DNA of 20,205 nt from an uncultured Bacilli bacterium (GTDB taxonomy: Bacteria; Bacillota_I; Bacilli_A; RF39; UBA660), in the NCBI GenBank assembly GCA_934132915.1, contig CAKPAK010000024.1, positions 1 to 20,205 of the forward strand, in the 5' to 3' direction. A program made the position numbers and the translations under genes. Position 1 is the first letter of the stretch, and the number at the start of each line of letters is the position of its first letter. This document shows positions 7,770 through 15,138 of the stretch, piece after piece. Below the pieces are notes generated by a model. It was given only the letters and a program-made list of their open reading frames with translations, was not told the origin of the DNA and did not search any database.

Positions 7770-9803
7770 CTAAACATAAAGAACCTCTGAACATCCCCGT
7801 AATAACCGCTCCACTTCCCGCTTGCAAGAACGAGGACAAAGAACAAAAACCGAACGCCGACAACGCATCAAAGCCATCAATAAAAGCAGTTTTTTGGAAT
7901 AAAAATCCATTCTTAATTCCCCATATAAAGAAGAAAAGAGAAAAGGTAAAAGAATCACTGAATAATTCTTTTTTATTGAAAAAAGTTCCCCATAAAAATA
8001 ACTTTTCCCCTCACAGCAAACCCGATGATTCCCACCAACAGAAAATACAGAATTTCGTCGAAAATAATCCACTTCCTCCCCTCTAGAAAGCCCAATCAAA
8101 ACATCCTCTTCTTCATTCTCCAAAAGAATTTTCCTCATCAAATTCGTCAAATGGAAAGAAGTCGCCAAAGAACTTCCCTCTTCATAGAAAAAAACAGAAA
8201 TTTTTCGATCAAAAGTACGAATTTTCTCATTAATAAGATCAACATTTTCTCGCAAAAAAGCATTACGCAAACAGGAAAGTTCCCGACAAGACAAATAAGC
8301 ATCTCGAAACAACAACCATTGATGAGAAAGCAAATAATTTTTATAGTCGAAAAAAACTTTAATCTCATTTTGGAAAAGAACATCCTCCGTATCTTTTTCC
8401 AAAATAGAAAAATAAAAATGACGATAAGAAAGATCAGAAACATGGTAAAAACAAGGAAAATAAGAAGCAAATAATGTCGTTAAGACTCTTCCTTTTAATA
8501 CACTCTCCTCAACCAAATGATTCTTTTGTAAATATTCTTGATAAGCCATCCTGATCTTCTCCAAAACCTTCTCTTGATCCTTTGTAAGGCCCAACCTCCC
8601 CCCGTCCCAAGAATTTTCCGTAAGTGGAATCAAAATTTTCGTAATAAATTCAACAAAATAACTATCTTCCGTGGTTTCTCTTAATTTTCGATAAATTTCT
8701 TCATCCGATCTTTTACTAAGAGGATAACGCAAATTAATCAACCGACAAGTCACCACTTCCAGCCATTTTTTCCGCTTCTCCAAGTCTAAACGCAAGTAAA
8801 TATCAGGAGAAAAAGAATCTTCCTCCCGCCTCTCTTCATGAGAACCAAGAATTACCCGAATTCCCCGATCCAAAACAAAAGTATGATTTTCATGACAATA
8901 CTGATAAGGAACCTCATTCAAATAAAAGAAATTCGCTAAATCCACTTCTTCAAAAGAAGCCATCTTTTCATTTTGAATAGTTCGATAACTTTTCTTTCTT
9001 TGAAGAATTTCCCGAGCCAAAAACTTTTTCATGGAAAGTTGACTTTCTAAATACATTCGTTTATACAAATAAGCATGATAATCCCTGAAGGTATCAAAAT
9101 CCAAATAATCCTGATTAAAATGAAAATACTCGGAAAAAGACGCACTAACGGCTTGAAAATCTTTCTTATCTAAATAAAGTACTTTCATCAAATAATCTCG
9201 AAAAAAAGAATATTTTAAAGAAGGGGATAATAATTTTTCCGCATCATGCAACCCCTTTTTTAAATAATGAGAAAAATCATCTACCAAAACATCACCAAAA
9301 GACCACAAAGCAAGTTCCTTTTTTAAAAGAGTACAATTTTCCTTATTATCCGTTAAAACCACCACTTTTTCCCTCTTCATCCGAGCAATTTCTAACAAAT
9401 AACGAACTTTACTAACCACCAGTGGAATTCCTTTTCTTGATGAAACATAGCAAACCTGCCTCTCCCCGCTAAAAATTAAACGCTTCTGATCAAGAGACAA
9501 AACATCCTCATAAAACCCATGAAAGAAATTTTTAACCTCTCCCTCATGTGCTTTCAAATATTTTAAATTATGATGCCTAACCAACTCTCTACCTTGTTTT
9601 CTAATTTGCATAATTTTTTCATAAAAGGCATGTTTTTGATAAAGTAACTGTAACCGGTCAAACTCTTGAAACAAATAAAAATACTGATTCATAAAAGCTT
9701 CATAGCGATAATAATCAATATAAATATCCTTACTCAAAAATCTTGTATACTGCCTTAAAAACTTCTCCATATCCTCTAATACTAAATTCCTCTTCGCCAC
9801 CAC
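7770..9803 (-). CDS. UvrD/helicase IV-type SF1 helicase homologue with destroyed ATPase motifs
   Basis: The 677-residue protein follows the order of a UvrD/Rep-type helicase. A coiled N-terminus (about 45-95) comes first, then a Q-motif-like LSLDQKRLIFSGE. In the position of Walker A is YVSSRKGIPLVV (119-130), instead of AGAGSGKT. Next come a motif Ia-like VVVLTDNKENCTLLKKEL (147-164), a nuclease-like insert resembling helicase IV (VDLANFFYLNEVPYQY near 287-302, then FSPDIYLRL), a motif V-like YSVILLPFL, and a motif VI-like LLLMALMRC near 640-648 in place of LLYVALTRA. No Walker B DExxD/Q was recognised. ATP hydrolysis is therefore unlikely. The frame is fully open and long, so it is maintained rather than decayed. 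The start is uncertain: GTG at 9803 is used here, and ATG at 9770 is possible. It is the first gene of an operon with the SpoVID-like and YsxE-like genes. Its role is unknown. Confidence 0.65.
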   Translation of the reverse strand: MVAKRNLVLEDMEKFLRQYTRFLSKDIYIDYYRYEAFMNQYFYLFQEFDRLQLLYQKHAFYEKIMQIRKQGRELVRHHNLKYLKAHEGEVKNFFHGFYEDVLSLDQKRLIFSGERQVCYVSSRKGIPLVVSKVRYLLEIARMKREKVVVLTDNKENCTLLKKELALWSFGDVLVDDFSHYLKKGLHDAEKLLSPSLKYSFFRDYLMKVLYLDKKDFQAVSASFSEYFHFNQDYLDFDTFRDYHAYLYKRMYLESQLSMKKFLAREILQRKKSYRTIQNEKMASFEEVDLANFFYLNEVPYQYCHENHTFVLDRGIRVILGSHEERREEDSFSPDIYLRLDLEKRKKWLEVVTCRLINLRYPLSKRSDEEIYRKLRETTEDSYFVEFITKILIPLTENSWDGGRLGLTKDQEKVLEKIRMAYQEYLQKNHLVEESVLKGRVLTTLFASYFPCFYHVSDLSYRHFYFSILEKDTEDVLFQNEIKVFFDYKNYLLSHQWLLFRDAYLSCRELSCLRNAFLRENVDLINEKIRTFDRKISVFFYEEGSSLATSFHLTNLMRKILLENEEEDVLIGLSRGEEVDYFRRNSVFSVGGNHRVCCEGKSYFYGELFSIKKNYSVILLPFLFSSLYGELRMDFYSKKLLLLMALMRCRRSVFVLCPRSCKREVERLLRGCSEVLYV

Positions 9804-9830
9804 AATTCATCCCATCCCTTTATAATAATA

Positions 9831-9839
9831 ATCATACCA
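9831..9839 (-). promoter_or_regulatory. Possible extended -10 promoter of the helicase-like operon
   Basis: The minus strand reads TGGTATGAT, an extended -10 hexamer (TATGAT at 9831-9836), with an A/T-rich tract upstream but no good -35. It lies about 28 bases before the GTG start at 9803. Confidence 0.4.
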
Positions 9840-9867
9840 CAAAAAAAGAAAAAAAGGAAATAATTAG

Positions 9868-9896
9868 TTGAAATACCCCTTTTTTTTTGCTATACT
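9868..9896 (+). promoter_or_regulatory. SigA-type promoter of the 9919 gene
   Basis: TTGAAA (9868-9873) and TATACT (9891-9896) are separated by 17 bases, with TG one base before the -10. An A-rich tract at 9840-9863 directly upstream could act as an UP element. The ATG follows 22 bases after the -10. Confidence 0.85.
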
Positions 9897-9907
9897 TATG
9901 TTGTCGT

Positions 9908-9914
9908 AGGTGAG
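9908..9914 (+). promoter_or_regulatory. Ribosome binding site that decides the start at 9919
   Basis: AGGTGAG lies 4-5 bases before ATG 9919. The in-frame GTG at 9910 falls inside this site, so it is unlikely to be the start. Confidence 0.75.
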
Positions 9915-9918
9915 AAAA

Positions 9919-11028
9919 ATGAAAGAAAAATTAAAAAATTTAGACCAAAAAAAAATCTATTTCGTCGCAGGAGGATTTATCCTAGCAATTATTATCCTTC
10001 TCTTAGGAGGAGCATTTATTTATAATAAGTTTTTTTATAAACGTTCCTATAAAGAAATCGAAGAGATTATGGTAAAATCAGCGCAAAACTATCTTTCCAA
10101 GGATAAAGATAAATTGCCCAAAAATTATAATGATGAAATCACACTTACGGATAGTGATCTCGTCAGTGCCAAAGAAATGAAAAGTATTCAAGAATATCTA
10201 AAAGATGAGGAAAGTCCTTGCACCGGAAACGTAGTCATTACCAATATCAATGGAAAATACCGTTACACCCCATCTCTAGATTGCAAAGATAACTATCAAA
10301 CCGTAAAATTCATAGATTATATCAAAAAAACAGTTCCCATCATCACAGCCGGAAATGGACTTTATCAATCAAACGAAGACTTAATCTATCGTGGCGATAA
10401 CGTAAATAACTTTTTAAAGTTAAATAACAAAATCTATCGCATTGTAAAATTTCAAAACAATCAAACCGTTATCATTTCAACAGAAAAAACAGAAAGCATT
10501 CCATGGGATGACCGTTACAATGTCCAAAAAAATTCAACCATGGGAATCAATGATTACTCCGTTAGTAGAATCAAAGAATACTTAGAAAAACTTTATAAGG
10601 GAAATAAATTATTAACGGAAGAAGATAAATTACTAACAGTAGCGCATAACCTAGAAATTGGAAAACGTGACGGAAATGCAACGGACAAAACAGGAGCTTT
10701 AGAAAAAAGTGCAATCATCGAAAACCAATTCATTGGACTGCTTCCACTATATGATTTTCTAAACGCCAGCCTAGATCAAGATTGTACAACAAGCAACAGT
10801 CGTTCTTGCGTAAACTACAACTATTTATCCAAGTACAGCTACCCTTGGTGGTCAATGAGTGCAACACCCAAAAATACTTATCAAGTTTATCGCATCAAAA
10901 GTAAAGGAAGTGCAATCGAAACAAGTGCAAGTAACAGTAGTTACGTTAGAATTGTCTTTCATTTATCCAAAGATACACAATATGTGTCCGGAACAGGATC
11001 AGAAGATGATCCATATATCATAAAATAG
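9919..11028 (+). CDS. Membrane-anchored extracellular protein with pseudopilin-like stalk region and DUF6273-like C-terminal module
   Basis: The 369-residue protein has a short cytoplasmic start, one hydrophobic segment (about 12-35) and an outside portion. Residues about 40-125 (MVKSAQNYLSKDKDKLP, then PCTGNVVI and YTPSLDC) resemble the head region of pseudopilins in the same window, with a Cys pair, but the GFTLIE prepilin leader is absent. Residues about 155-369 form a module beginning NKIYRIVKFQNNQTVIIST and ending in VRIVFHL and GTGSEDDPYIIK. The same module ends the protein encoded at 1415-3754. It also contains a Cys-Cys pair and a WWSMSAT segment. The gene stands alone on the plus strand with its own promoter and terminator, between two minus-strand operons. 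The function is not recognised; a surface-exposed binding or structural role is inference. Confidence 0.75.
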   Translation: MKEKLKNLDQKKIYFVAGGFILAIIILLLGGAFIYNKFFYKRSYKEIEEIMVKSAQNYLSKDKDKLPKNYNDEITLTDSDLVSAKEMKSIQEYLKDEESPCTGNVVITNINGKYRYTPSLDCKDNYQTVKFIDYIKKTVPIITAGNGLYQSNEDLIYRGDNVNNFLKLNNKIYRIVKFQNNQTVIISTEKTESIPWDDRYNVQKNSTMGINDYSVSRIKEYLEKLYKGNKLLTEEDKLLTVAHNLEIGKRDGNATDKTGALEKSAIIENQFIGLLPLYDFLNASLDQDCTTSNSRSCVNYNYLSKYSYPWWSMSATPKNTYQVYRIKSKGSAIETSASNSSYVRIVFHLSKDTQYVSGTGSEDDPYIIK

Positions 11029-11048
11029 GACTTGTCCTATTTTTCTTT
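11022..11048 (+). terminator. Intrinsic terminator of the 9919 gene, overlapping its stop
   Basis: A perfect stem AAAATAGGAC / GTCCTATTTT with a tight central CTTG loop is followed by TCTTTTT. The TAG stop (11026-11028) lies in the ascending arm. Confidence 0.85.
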
Positions 11049-11091
11049 TTCTTTAAGATGAAAAAATTCTCCGATCAGTATTTTAAAACAC

Positions 11092-11122
11092 AAAAAAACA
11101 AGCATACAACTGCCTGTTTTTT
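11092..11122 (-). terminator. Terminator of pyk, also able to form on the plus strand
   Basis: On the minus strand AAAAAACAGGCA / TGCTTGTTTTTT pairs over 12 bp (one G-T) around a 6-base loop, and it lies just after the pyk stop. The A/T-rich arms make it usable in both directions between these convergent genes. Confidence 0.8.
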
Positions 11123-11125
11123 ATT

Positions 11126-12544
11126 TTATATCTCTTCAATTTTCATAAAATTAGTAACTTTATTTCCTGTATTAGGAAAACCACCAGTAATAACAATTCG
11201 TTCTCCCTTATCTAAAGAAATAAACTCTTGTGCTTTTGCCTTTCCATCATAAACAACCTCATCAGTTGAAGCATATTCCTTAACCAAAACAGGATAAACT
11301 CCATAATTAAGAGCAAGCTCATGTGCCACCTTTTCATTAGGAACCGTAGCTAAAATAAGCGCATTAGGACGTAAATTACTAATTTCTCTTGCCGTATGAC
11401 CAGACATCGTTGCTGCAACAATCACGCGTGAATTCATATCATTCGAAGCCGTAACCACACTCTCTGCAATAATAGAAGTAATATCCTTTCTCTCATTCAC
11501 ATAAACACTATTTTGATAATGATGATAACCCTCAACGGTCTGACAAATTTCTGCCATCTTCTGAATTGTCTCCACCGGATACTCACCCATCGTTGTCTCA
11601 TCACTAGTCATAATCGCATCACAACCATTTAAAACCGCATTCGCAACATCGGTAACCTCAGCATTCGTTGGACGAATACTATGTTTCATTGAAGTCATCA
11701 TTTGTGTTGCCATAATGACACCTTTTCCTTGTAAATGACATTCATCAATCATCATTTGCTGATAAAGAGGTAAGTTTTCCACTCCCGTTTCAATTCCCAA
11801 ATCTCCACGCGCAATCATAATATAATCACTCTCACGAACAATTTCCTTCAAATTATCCATAGCATATTGCGTTTCAACCTTAGAAATAATCTTCATTCCT
11901 GGCTTACCAAACTGTACACAAAGTTTTCTAACCTCTTGAACATCATCCGCACTATTCACAAACGATAAAGCCAAGTAATCTCCATCATGTTCACAAGCAT
12001 ATTGAATATCTTCTTTATCAACATCTGAAACAAAAGGAATATCCAAACGAATTCCTGGAATACATACACCACGACGAGACTTAATCACGCCACCATTCAT
12101 AATACGACAAACTGCAGCCGTTCCATCTGAAGAAACCTCTTCTACCACCAAACGATAAAATCCATCATCAAGTAAAACATTCATTCCTGGTTTCAAATCT
12201 TTAACAATATTACGATAATTAAAAGAAATTTGTTCCTTTGTACCTTTATCTTTCAAATCCTCTTCCACAATTCGAATCGTATTTCCTTCAACAAGTTCAA
12301 TATAATCTCCCTCAAAAGTACATGTCCGCAAATCAGGACCCTTAGTATCATATAAAATAGCAAGATGAGTCCCTAACTCTTCATTGGCTCTCTTTACCAA
12401 ATCTTCATCAATTTTTCTTTCTTCTAAAGTAGCATGTGAAAAGTTAATTCTAGCAACATTCATACCAGCTTCAACAATTCCCTTAAACTGTTCCCACTTT
12501 TGAGTAGAAGGACCAATGCTACAAATAATTTTTGTTTTTTTCAT
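11126..12544 (-). CDS. pyk: Pyruvate kinase
   Basis: This cytosolic enzyme makes pyruvate and ATP from phosphoenolpyruvate and ADP in the last step of glycolysis. The 472-residue protein has the usual order: KIICSIGPST, NVARINFSHA (Arg32), LYDTKGPDLRT, the B-domain (about 73-170), ISKVET (Lys222 and Glu224), ARGDLGIE (Asp248), ATQMM (Thr280) and VTDVANAVLNGCDAIMTSDET. Catalytic and metal-binding residues are present. Some normally strict positions differ: PTRAE is PTNAE and SGETA is SDETT. There is no extra PEP-utiliser domain at the C-terminus, unlike the longer Bacillus enzyme. A strong SigA-type promoter and an AAAGGAGTG ribosome site precede it. The coding sequence is less G-rich than its minus-strand neighbours, which suggests high expression. 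It lies just downstream of the GH25 gene and converges with the 9919 gene. Confidence 0.97.
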   Translation of the reverse strand: MKKTKIICSIGPSTQKWEQFKGIVEAGMNVARINFSHATLEERKIDEDLVKRANEELGTHLAILYDTKGPDLRTCTFEGDYIELVEGNTIRIVEEDLKDKGTKEQISFNYRNIVKDLKPGMNVLLDDGFYRLVVEEVSSDGTAAVCRIMNGGVIKSRRGVCIPGIRLDIPFVSDVDKEDIQYACEHDGDYLALSFVNSADDVQEVRKLCVQFGKPGMKIISKVETQYAMDNLKEIVRESDYIMIARGDLGIETGVENLPLYQQMMIDECHLQGKGVIMATQMMTSMKHSIRPTNAEVTDVANAVLNGCDAIMTSDETTMGEYPVETIQKMAEICQTVEGYHHYQNSVYVNERKDITSIIAESVVTASNDMNSRVIVAATMSGHTAREISNLRPNALILATVPNEKVAHELALNYGVYPVLVKEYASTDEVVYDGKAKAQEFISLDKGERIVITGGFPNTGNKVTNFMKIEEI

Positions 12545-12576
12545 TATACTTCACTCCTTTTCAAAAATCACTTCTA

Positions 12577-12606
12577 AGTATACTATAGTAAGTAGATAAA
12601 TGTCAA
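12577..12606 (-). promoter_or_regulatory. SigA-type promoter of pyk
   Basis: On the minus strand TTGACA (12601-12606) and TATACT (12577-12582) are separated by 18 bases. The -35 begins three bases after the stop of the upstream GH25 gene, and the ATG lies 32 bases downstream of the -10. Confidence 0.85.
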
Positions 12607-12608
12607 GT

Positions 12609-14303
12609 TTAATTTTTAGTTAACTTTCCCCTCTTCTTTAACTTTTTAATTTTTCTTTTTCCAAACAAAAAAATACCAAAACCACTAAAAAGGATTCCTC
12701 CTCGACTTCCCCATTCAATCTCATGATTCCATCGCCTAAACTCCCGATCAATCGGCAAATTCATCCGCCAAGTTGAATAATCAAAATAACAATAATCCAA
12801 ATCAACTGGGCAAGAAATCCCCTCTACCATTCCTCGTGAACTAATTTGACGCATTCCAACCGATTCTTCCTGAGAAACTTCTGGCAACGAATCAAAATCT
12901 AACACTTGATCATAATACTCTCCTCCAGCTAACCAAATAGAAAAGTCATCCAAACCATAATCAAGTGTAGACTTTAACTTCTGATAAATATCTTGATTAC
13001 AATAAATTCCCGGAATATAGCCACATTTCTTCATTTCTTTTTCATAAGTCAAAAGAAACGAAAAAATAAAATCTTTCTCCTCCTGGTATTCATCAAGTGT
13101 CTTATTTTGCCAAAATTCTGTTTCCAAATCCAAATAAACCGGATAATGAACCGGCAAATTAGCCAAATTTTCTTGAATACACCAAATCTCTTCTTTTAAT
13201 GCCTCAATTGAAGTTGCCCGCGAAAAAACATAAAACCCCATTTCTATCTCATTTTGAAGACATCCCTCTACATTTCGATAAAATTGTGGATCCAACGAAT
13301 CATTAGCAAAATCTCGAAGTTGAATAATGGCATAATCAACCACAACTTTAGACCAATCAATTTCCCCTTGCCACAAAGAAACATCAACTCCAACACCCGT
13401 TTTAGAAAGAACATGATTCTTTTCTCGAAAAGACTGAGAAGGAATTTCAAAAAATGTTTCGTCCTCAATATTTTTTCGCTGAACCCCATTATATGTCAAA
13501 AGATCATTTACACTAAGTCCAGAAGCCAAAGCAACCTCTTCCAAAGACTTATCTTCTAAAGAAACCAACTCTAAAGGTTGAAAAAGAAGCGGATCATTGT
13601 AATTCCATTCTTGCTTCACCGCTTTAAAATTTTGATCTTTCAAAAGTAAATAACTTTGATCACTAGAAAAATCACAAACCTGAATATCTCCTTGCCAAGA
13701 ATCATCCCAAACAAAAAGAGGATAAGAAGAATAACAACTCTTTATTCTTGAAAGTTCAAGTCCCAAATGATAAGAAGAACCATAAATTCCTAAAAAAAGA
13801 TGATTCTCACGTCCCTTTTCTAAAAAAGCATCAATATACCAATTTGCTTCTTGATAAGAAAGTTTCGGATTATCCAAAATTGAATCAATATTAAAATAAA
13901 TAGGATAATCAATCGAATAATTTTGAACAAGCTTCTGCACAAACAAAAAATCCAAATAAATATCAGAATAACATTCTGCCTGAGAAGATAAAATTAATCC
14001 AACAGCAATCTGATTCTTTTGACAATAATCCAGTTTTTCCTTTAAAAAATAAACACCATCCGTCTTATGATCACCAATATCTAACAATACATAATTGTCT
14101 TGATTTATCTTATTCATCAAAAAATTCGTTAGTAAAGAAAAATCAGTATATCCTACAATCCCATCAGCATTTTCACGAATTCTCTGATATTTTTGCCGTT
14201 TAACCAAAATATACGTTGCCGTACCAATCATCGCAACAGAAGTCAATATAGCAATCCATTTTTTCCGACAATACAATTGATGTTTCTTTTTTTGTTTTTC
14301 CAT
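12609..14303 (-). CDS. Double GH25 protein with LysM and transmembrane anchors at both ends
   Basis: The 564-residue protein (numbering from ATG 14303) has a basic start and a membrane segment (about 16-34). A first GH25-like domain follows (about 46-235) with VGLILSSQAE, YPIYFNID and LFLGIYGSSYH. Then comes a LysM-like module (251-288, SLEEVALASGLSVNDLL to FFEIPS) and a second GH25 domain (about 303-515) with GVGVDVSLWQGEIDW, GFYVFSRA and PVYLDLE. A second hydrophobic segment (about 534-549) with a very basic tail ends the protein. The second GH25 copy keeps the catalytic Asp307, Asp392 and Glu394, so it may cut the glycan chain of peptidoglycan (muramidase). In the first copy the acidic pair is Asn138/Asp140 and the opening Asp is displaced, so it is probably inactive. 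No terminator separates it from pyk. An in-frame GTG at 14342 and an ATG at 14312 are alternative starts. Confidence 0.8.
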   Translation of the reverse strand: MEKQKKKHQLYCRKKWIAILTSVAMIGTATYILVKRQKYQRIRENADGIVGYTDFSLLTNFLMNKINQDNYVLLDIGDHKTDGVYFLKEKLDYCQKNQIAVGLILSSQAECYSDIYLDFLFVQKLVQNYSIDYPIYFNIDSILDNPKLSYQEANWYIDAFLEKGRENHLFLGIYGSSYHLGLELSRIKSCYSSYPLFVWDDSWQGDIQVCDFSSDQSYLLLKDQNFKAVKQEWNYNDPLLFQPLELVSLEDKSLEEVALASGLSVNDLLTYNGVQRKNIEDETFFEIPSQSFREKNHVLSKTGVGVDVSLWQGEIDWSKVVVDYAIIQLRDFANDSLDPQFYRNVEGCLQNEIEMGFYVFSRATSIEALKEEIWCIQENLANLPVHYPVYLDLETEFWQNKTLDEYQEEKDFIFSFLLTYEKEMKKCGYIPGIYCNQDIYQKLKSTLDYGLDDFSIWLAGGEYYDQVLDFDSLPEVSQEESVGMRQISSRGMVEGISCPVDLDYCYFDYSTWRMNLPIDREFRRWNHEIEWGSRGGILFSGFGIFLFGKRKIKKLKKRGKLTKN

Positions 14304-14313
14304 TTTTTTCATT

Positions 14314-14320
14314 CTCCTTC
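14314..14320 (-). promoter_or_regulatory. Ribosome binding site that decides the GH25 gene start
   Basis: GAAGGAG on the minus strand lies one base from ATG 14312, which is too close, and ten bases from ATG 14303, which is acceptable. It lies downstream of the GTG at 14342. This favours 14303. Confidence 0.6.
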
Positions 14321-14403
14321 CCTTTACTAATGAAATACTCACCTAATAAATCCACTCCCCCCCAATTGATGTAACTCCCTCTTTAATCCCTTTCAAAAGA
14401 AAG

Positions 14404-14426
14404 AAAAAAAGCATACCAAAATATGC
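14404..14426 (-). terminator. Probable weak terminator after the Bax-inhibitor-1 gene
   Basis: On the minus strand GCATA / TATGC with a 6-base loop is followed by seven T. The stem is only 5 bp and A/T-rich, so partial readthrough into the GH25 gene is likely. Confidence 0.5.
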
Positions 14427-14470
14427 ATAAATTCAAATTAAAACTTATCCGTACAAAAATAAGTATACTT

Positions 14471-15106
14471 CTAATCTCTTTCTTTTCCAAATAAACGAAG
14501 CAATCTCAAGAAAATATTAATAAAATCTAAATACAAATCAAAAGCTCCATAAATTGCCATCTGCTCACTATCATACCCCTTACTAATAATCTTTTGAACA
14601 TCATAGGCAACATAAATCGTAAAAATAACCAAAACCAACACAGATAAAATTATATCTAAAGTTCCATTCATCAAAAAAATGTTAATAACTTCTAAAATAA
14701 AAGAAGATAACAAAGCCACAATTAAATAAGAACCATAACTGGATAAATCAAATCGATCACTTTTTCCCAACATCGCAAACACAAAAAAAGTCAAAGCACT
14801 AGCGAAGAAAATCCAAATCACACTTGATATTTCATAAACCACAAATATACTTGAAAAAGTAAGTCCCGTAAGAGCACTATACCCTAAGTATAATCCCCGA
14901 ACCATCCCCACAGACATCTTATGAATTCTAACGCCCAAGAAAATGGCAATTGCAAATTCTAGGATCATAATCACAAAATAAGTTGATCCACTAAAAATAA
15001 AATTTAAAGCATAAATATTGGTACTAACCAAATAAGCCGTCAAAAACGTCACCAAAAGTCCTACGCCAAACCAAGTAAAGACCTTAGATAAAAATTGATT
15101 TTTCAT
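14471..15106 (-). CDS. Bax inhibitor-1 (YccA/BI-1) family membrane protein
   Basis: The 211-residue protein is almost entirely hydrophobic, with about seven membrane segments. The family C-terminal signature is present: IYVAYDVQKI followed by AIYGAFDLYLDFINIFLRLLRLFG. Members such as YetJ and human BI-1 form a pH-sensitive Ca2+ leak channel, and the Asp residues of the last two segments are the known sensor positions; the corresponding YDVQ and LYLDF aspartates are kept here. It starts at ATG 15106, after an AAGGA ribosome site and only 32 bases from the end of the DD-carboxypeptidase gene, so it is cotranscribed with it. A weak terminator follows. The physiological substrate or partner in this organism cannot be told from the sequence. 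Confidence 0.93.
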   Translation of the reverse strand: MKNQFLSKVFTWFGVGLLVTFLTAYLVSTNIYALNFIFSGSTYFVIMILEFAIAIFLGVRIHKMSVGMVRGLYLGYSALTGLTFSSIFVVYEISSVIWIFFASALTFFVFAMLGKSDRFDLSSYGSYLIVALLSSFILEVINIFLMNGTLDIILSVLVLVIFTIYVAYDVQKIISKGYDSEQMAIYGAFDLYLDFINIFLRLLRLFGKERD

Positions 15107-15138
15107 GATATTCCTTCTTTCCTATTTTTTTATATTTA

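Noticed and set aside
5488..8086. Plus-strand open frames at 5488-5805, 7164-7382 and 7670-8086
   Set aside because: They lie opposite well-supported genes, lack ribosome sites and motifs, and reflect the A/C-rich strand.
7770..9803. Pseudogene call for the helicase-like gene
   Set aside because: The frame is open over 677 codons with no frameshift or internal stop, so a maintained variant is more likely than decay.
14390..14403. CTTTC / GAAAG hairpin after the BI-1 gene
   Set aside because: No T-tract follows on either strand, so it is not called a terminator; the neighbouring hairpin at 14404-14426 is preferred.
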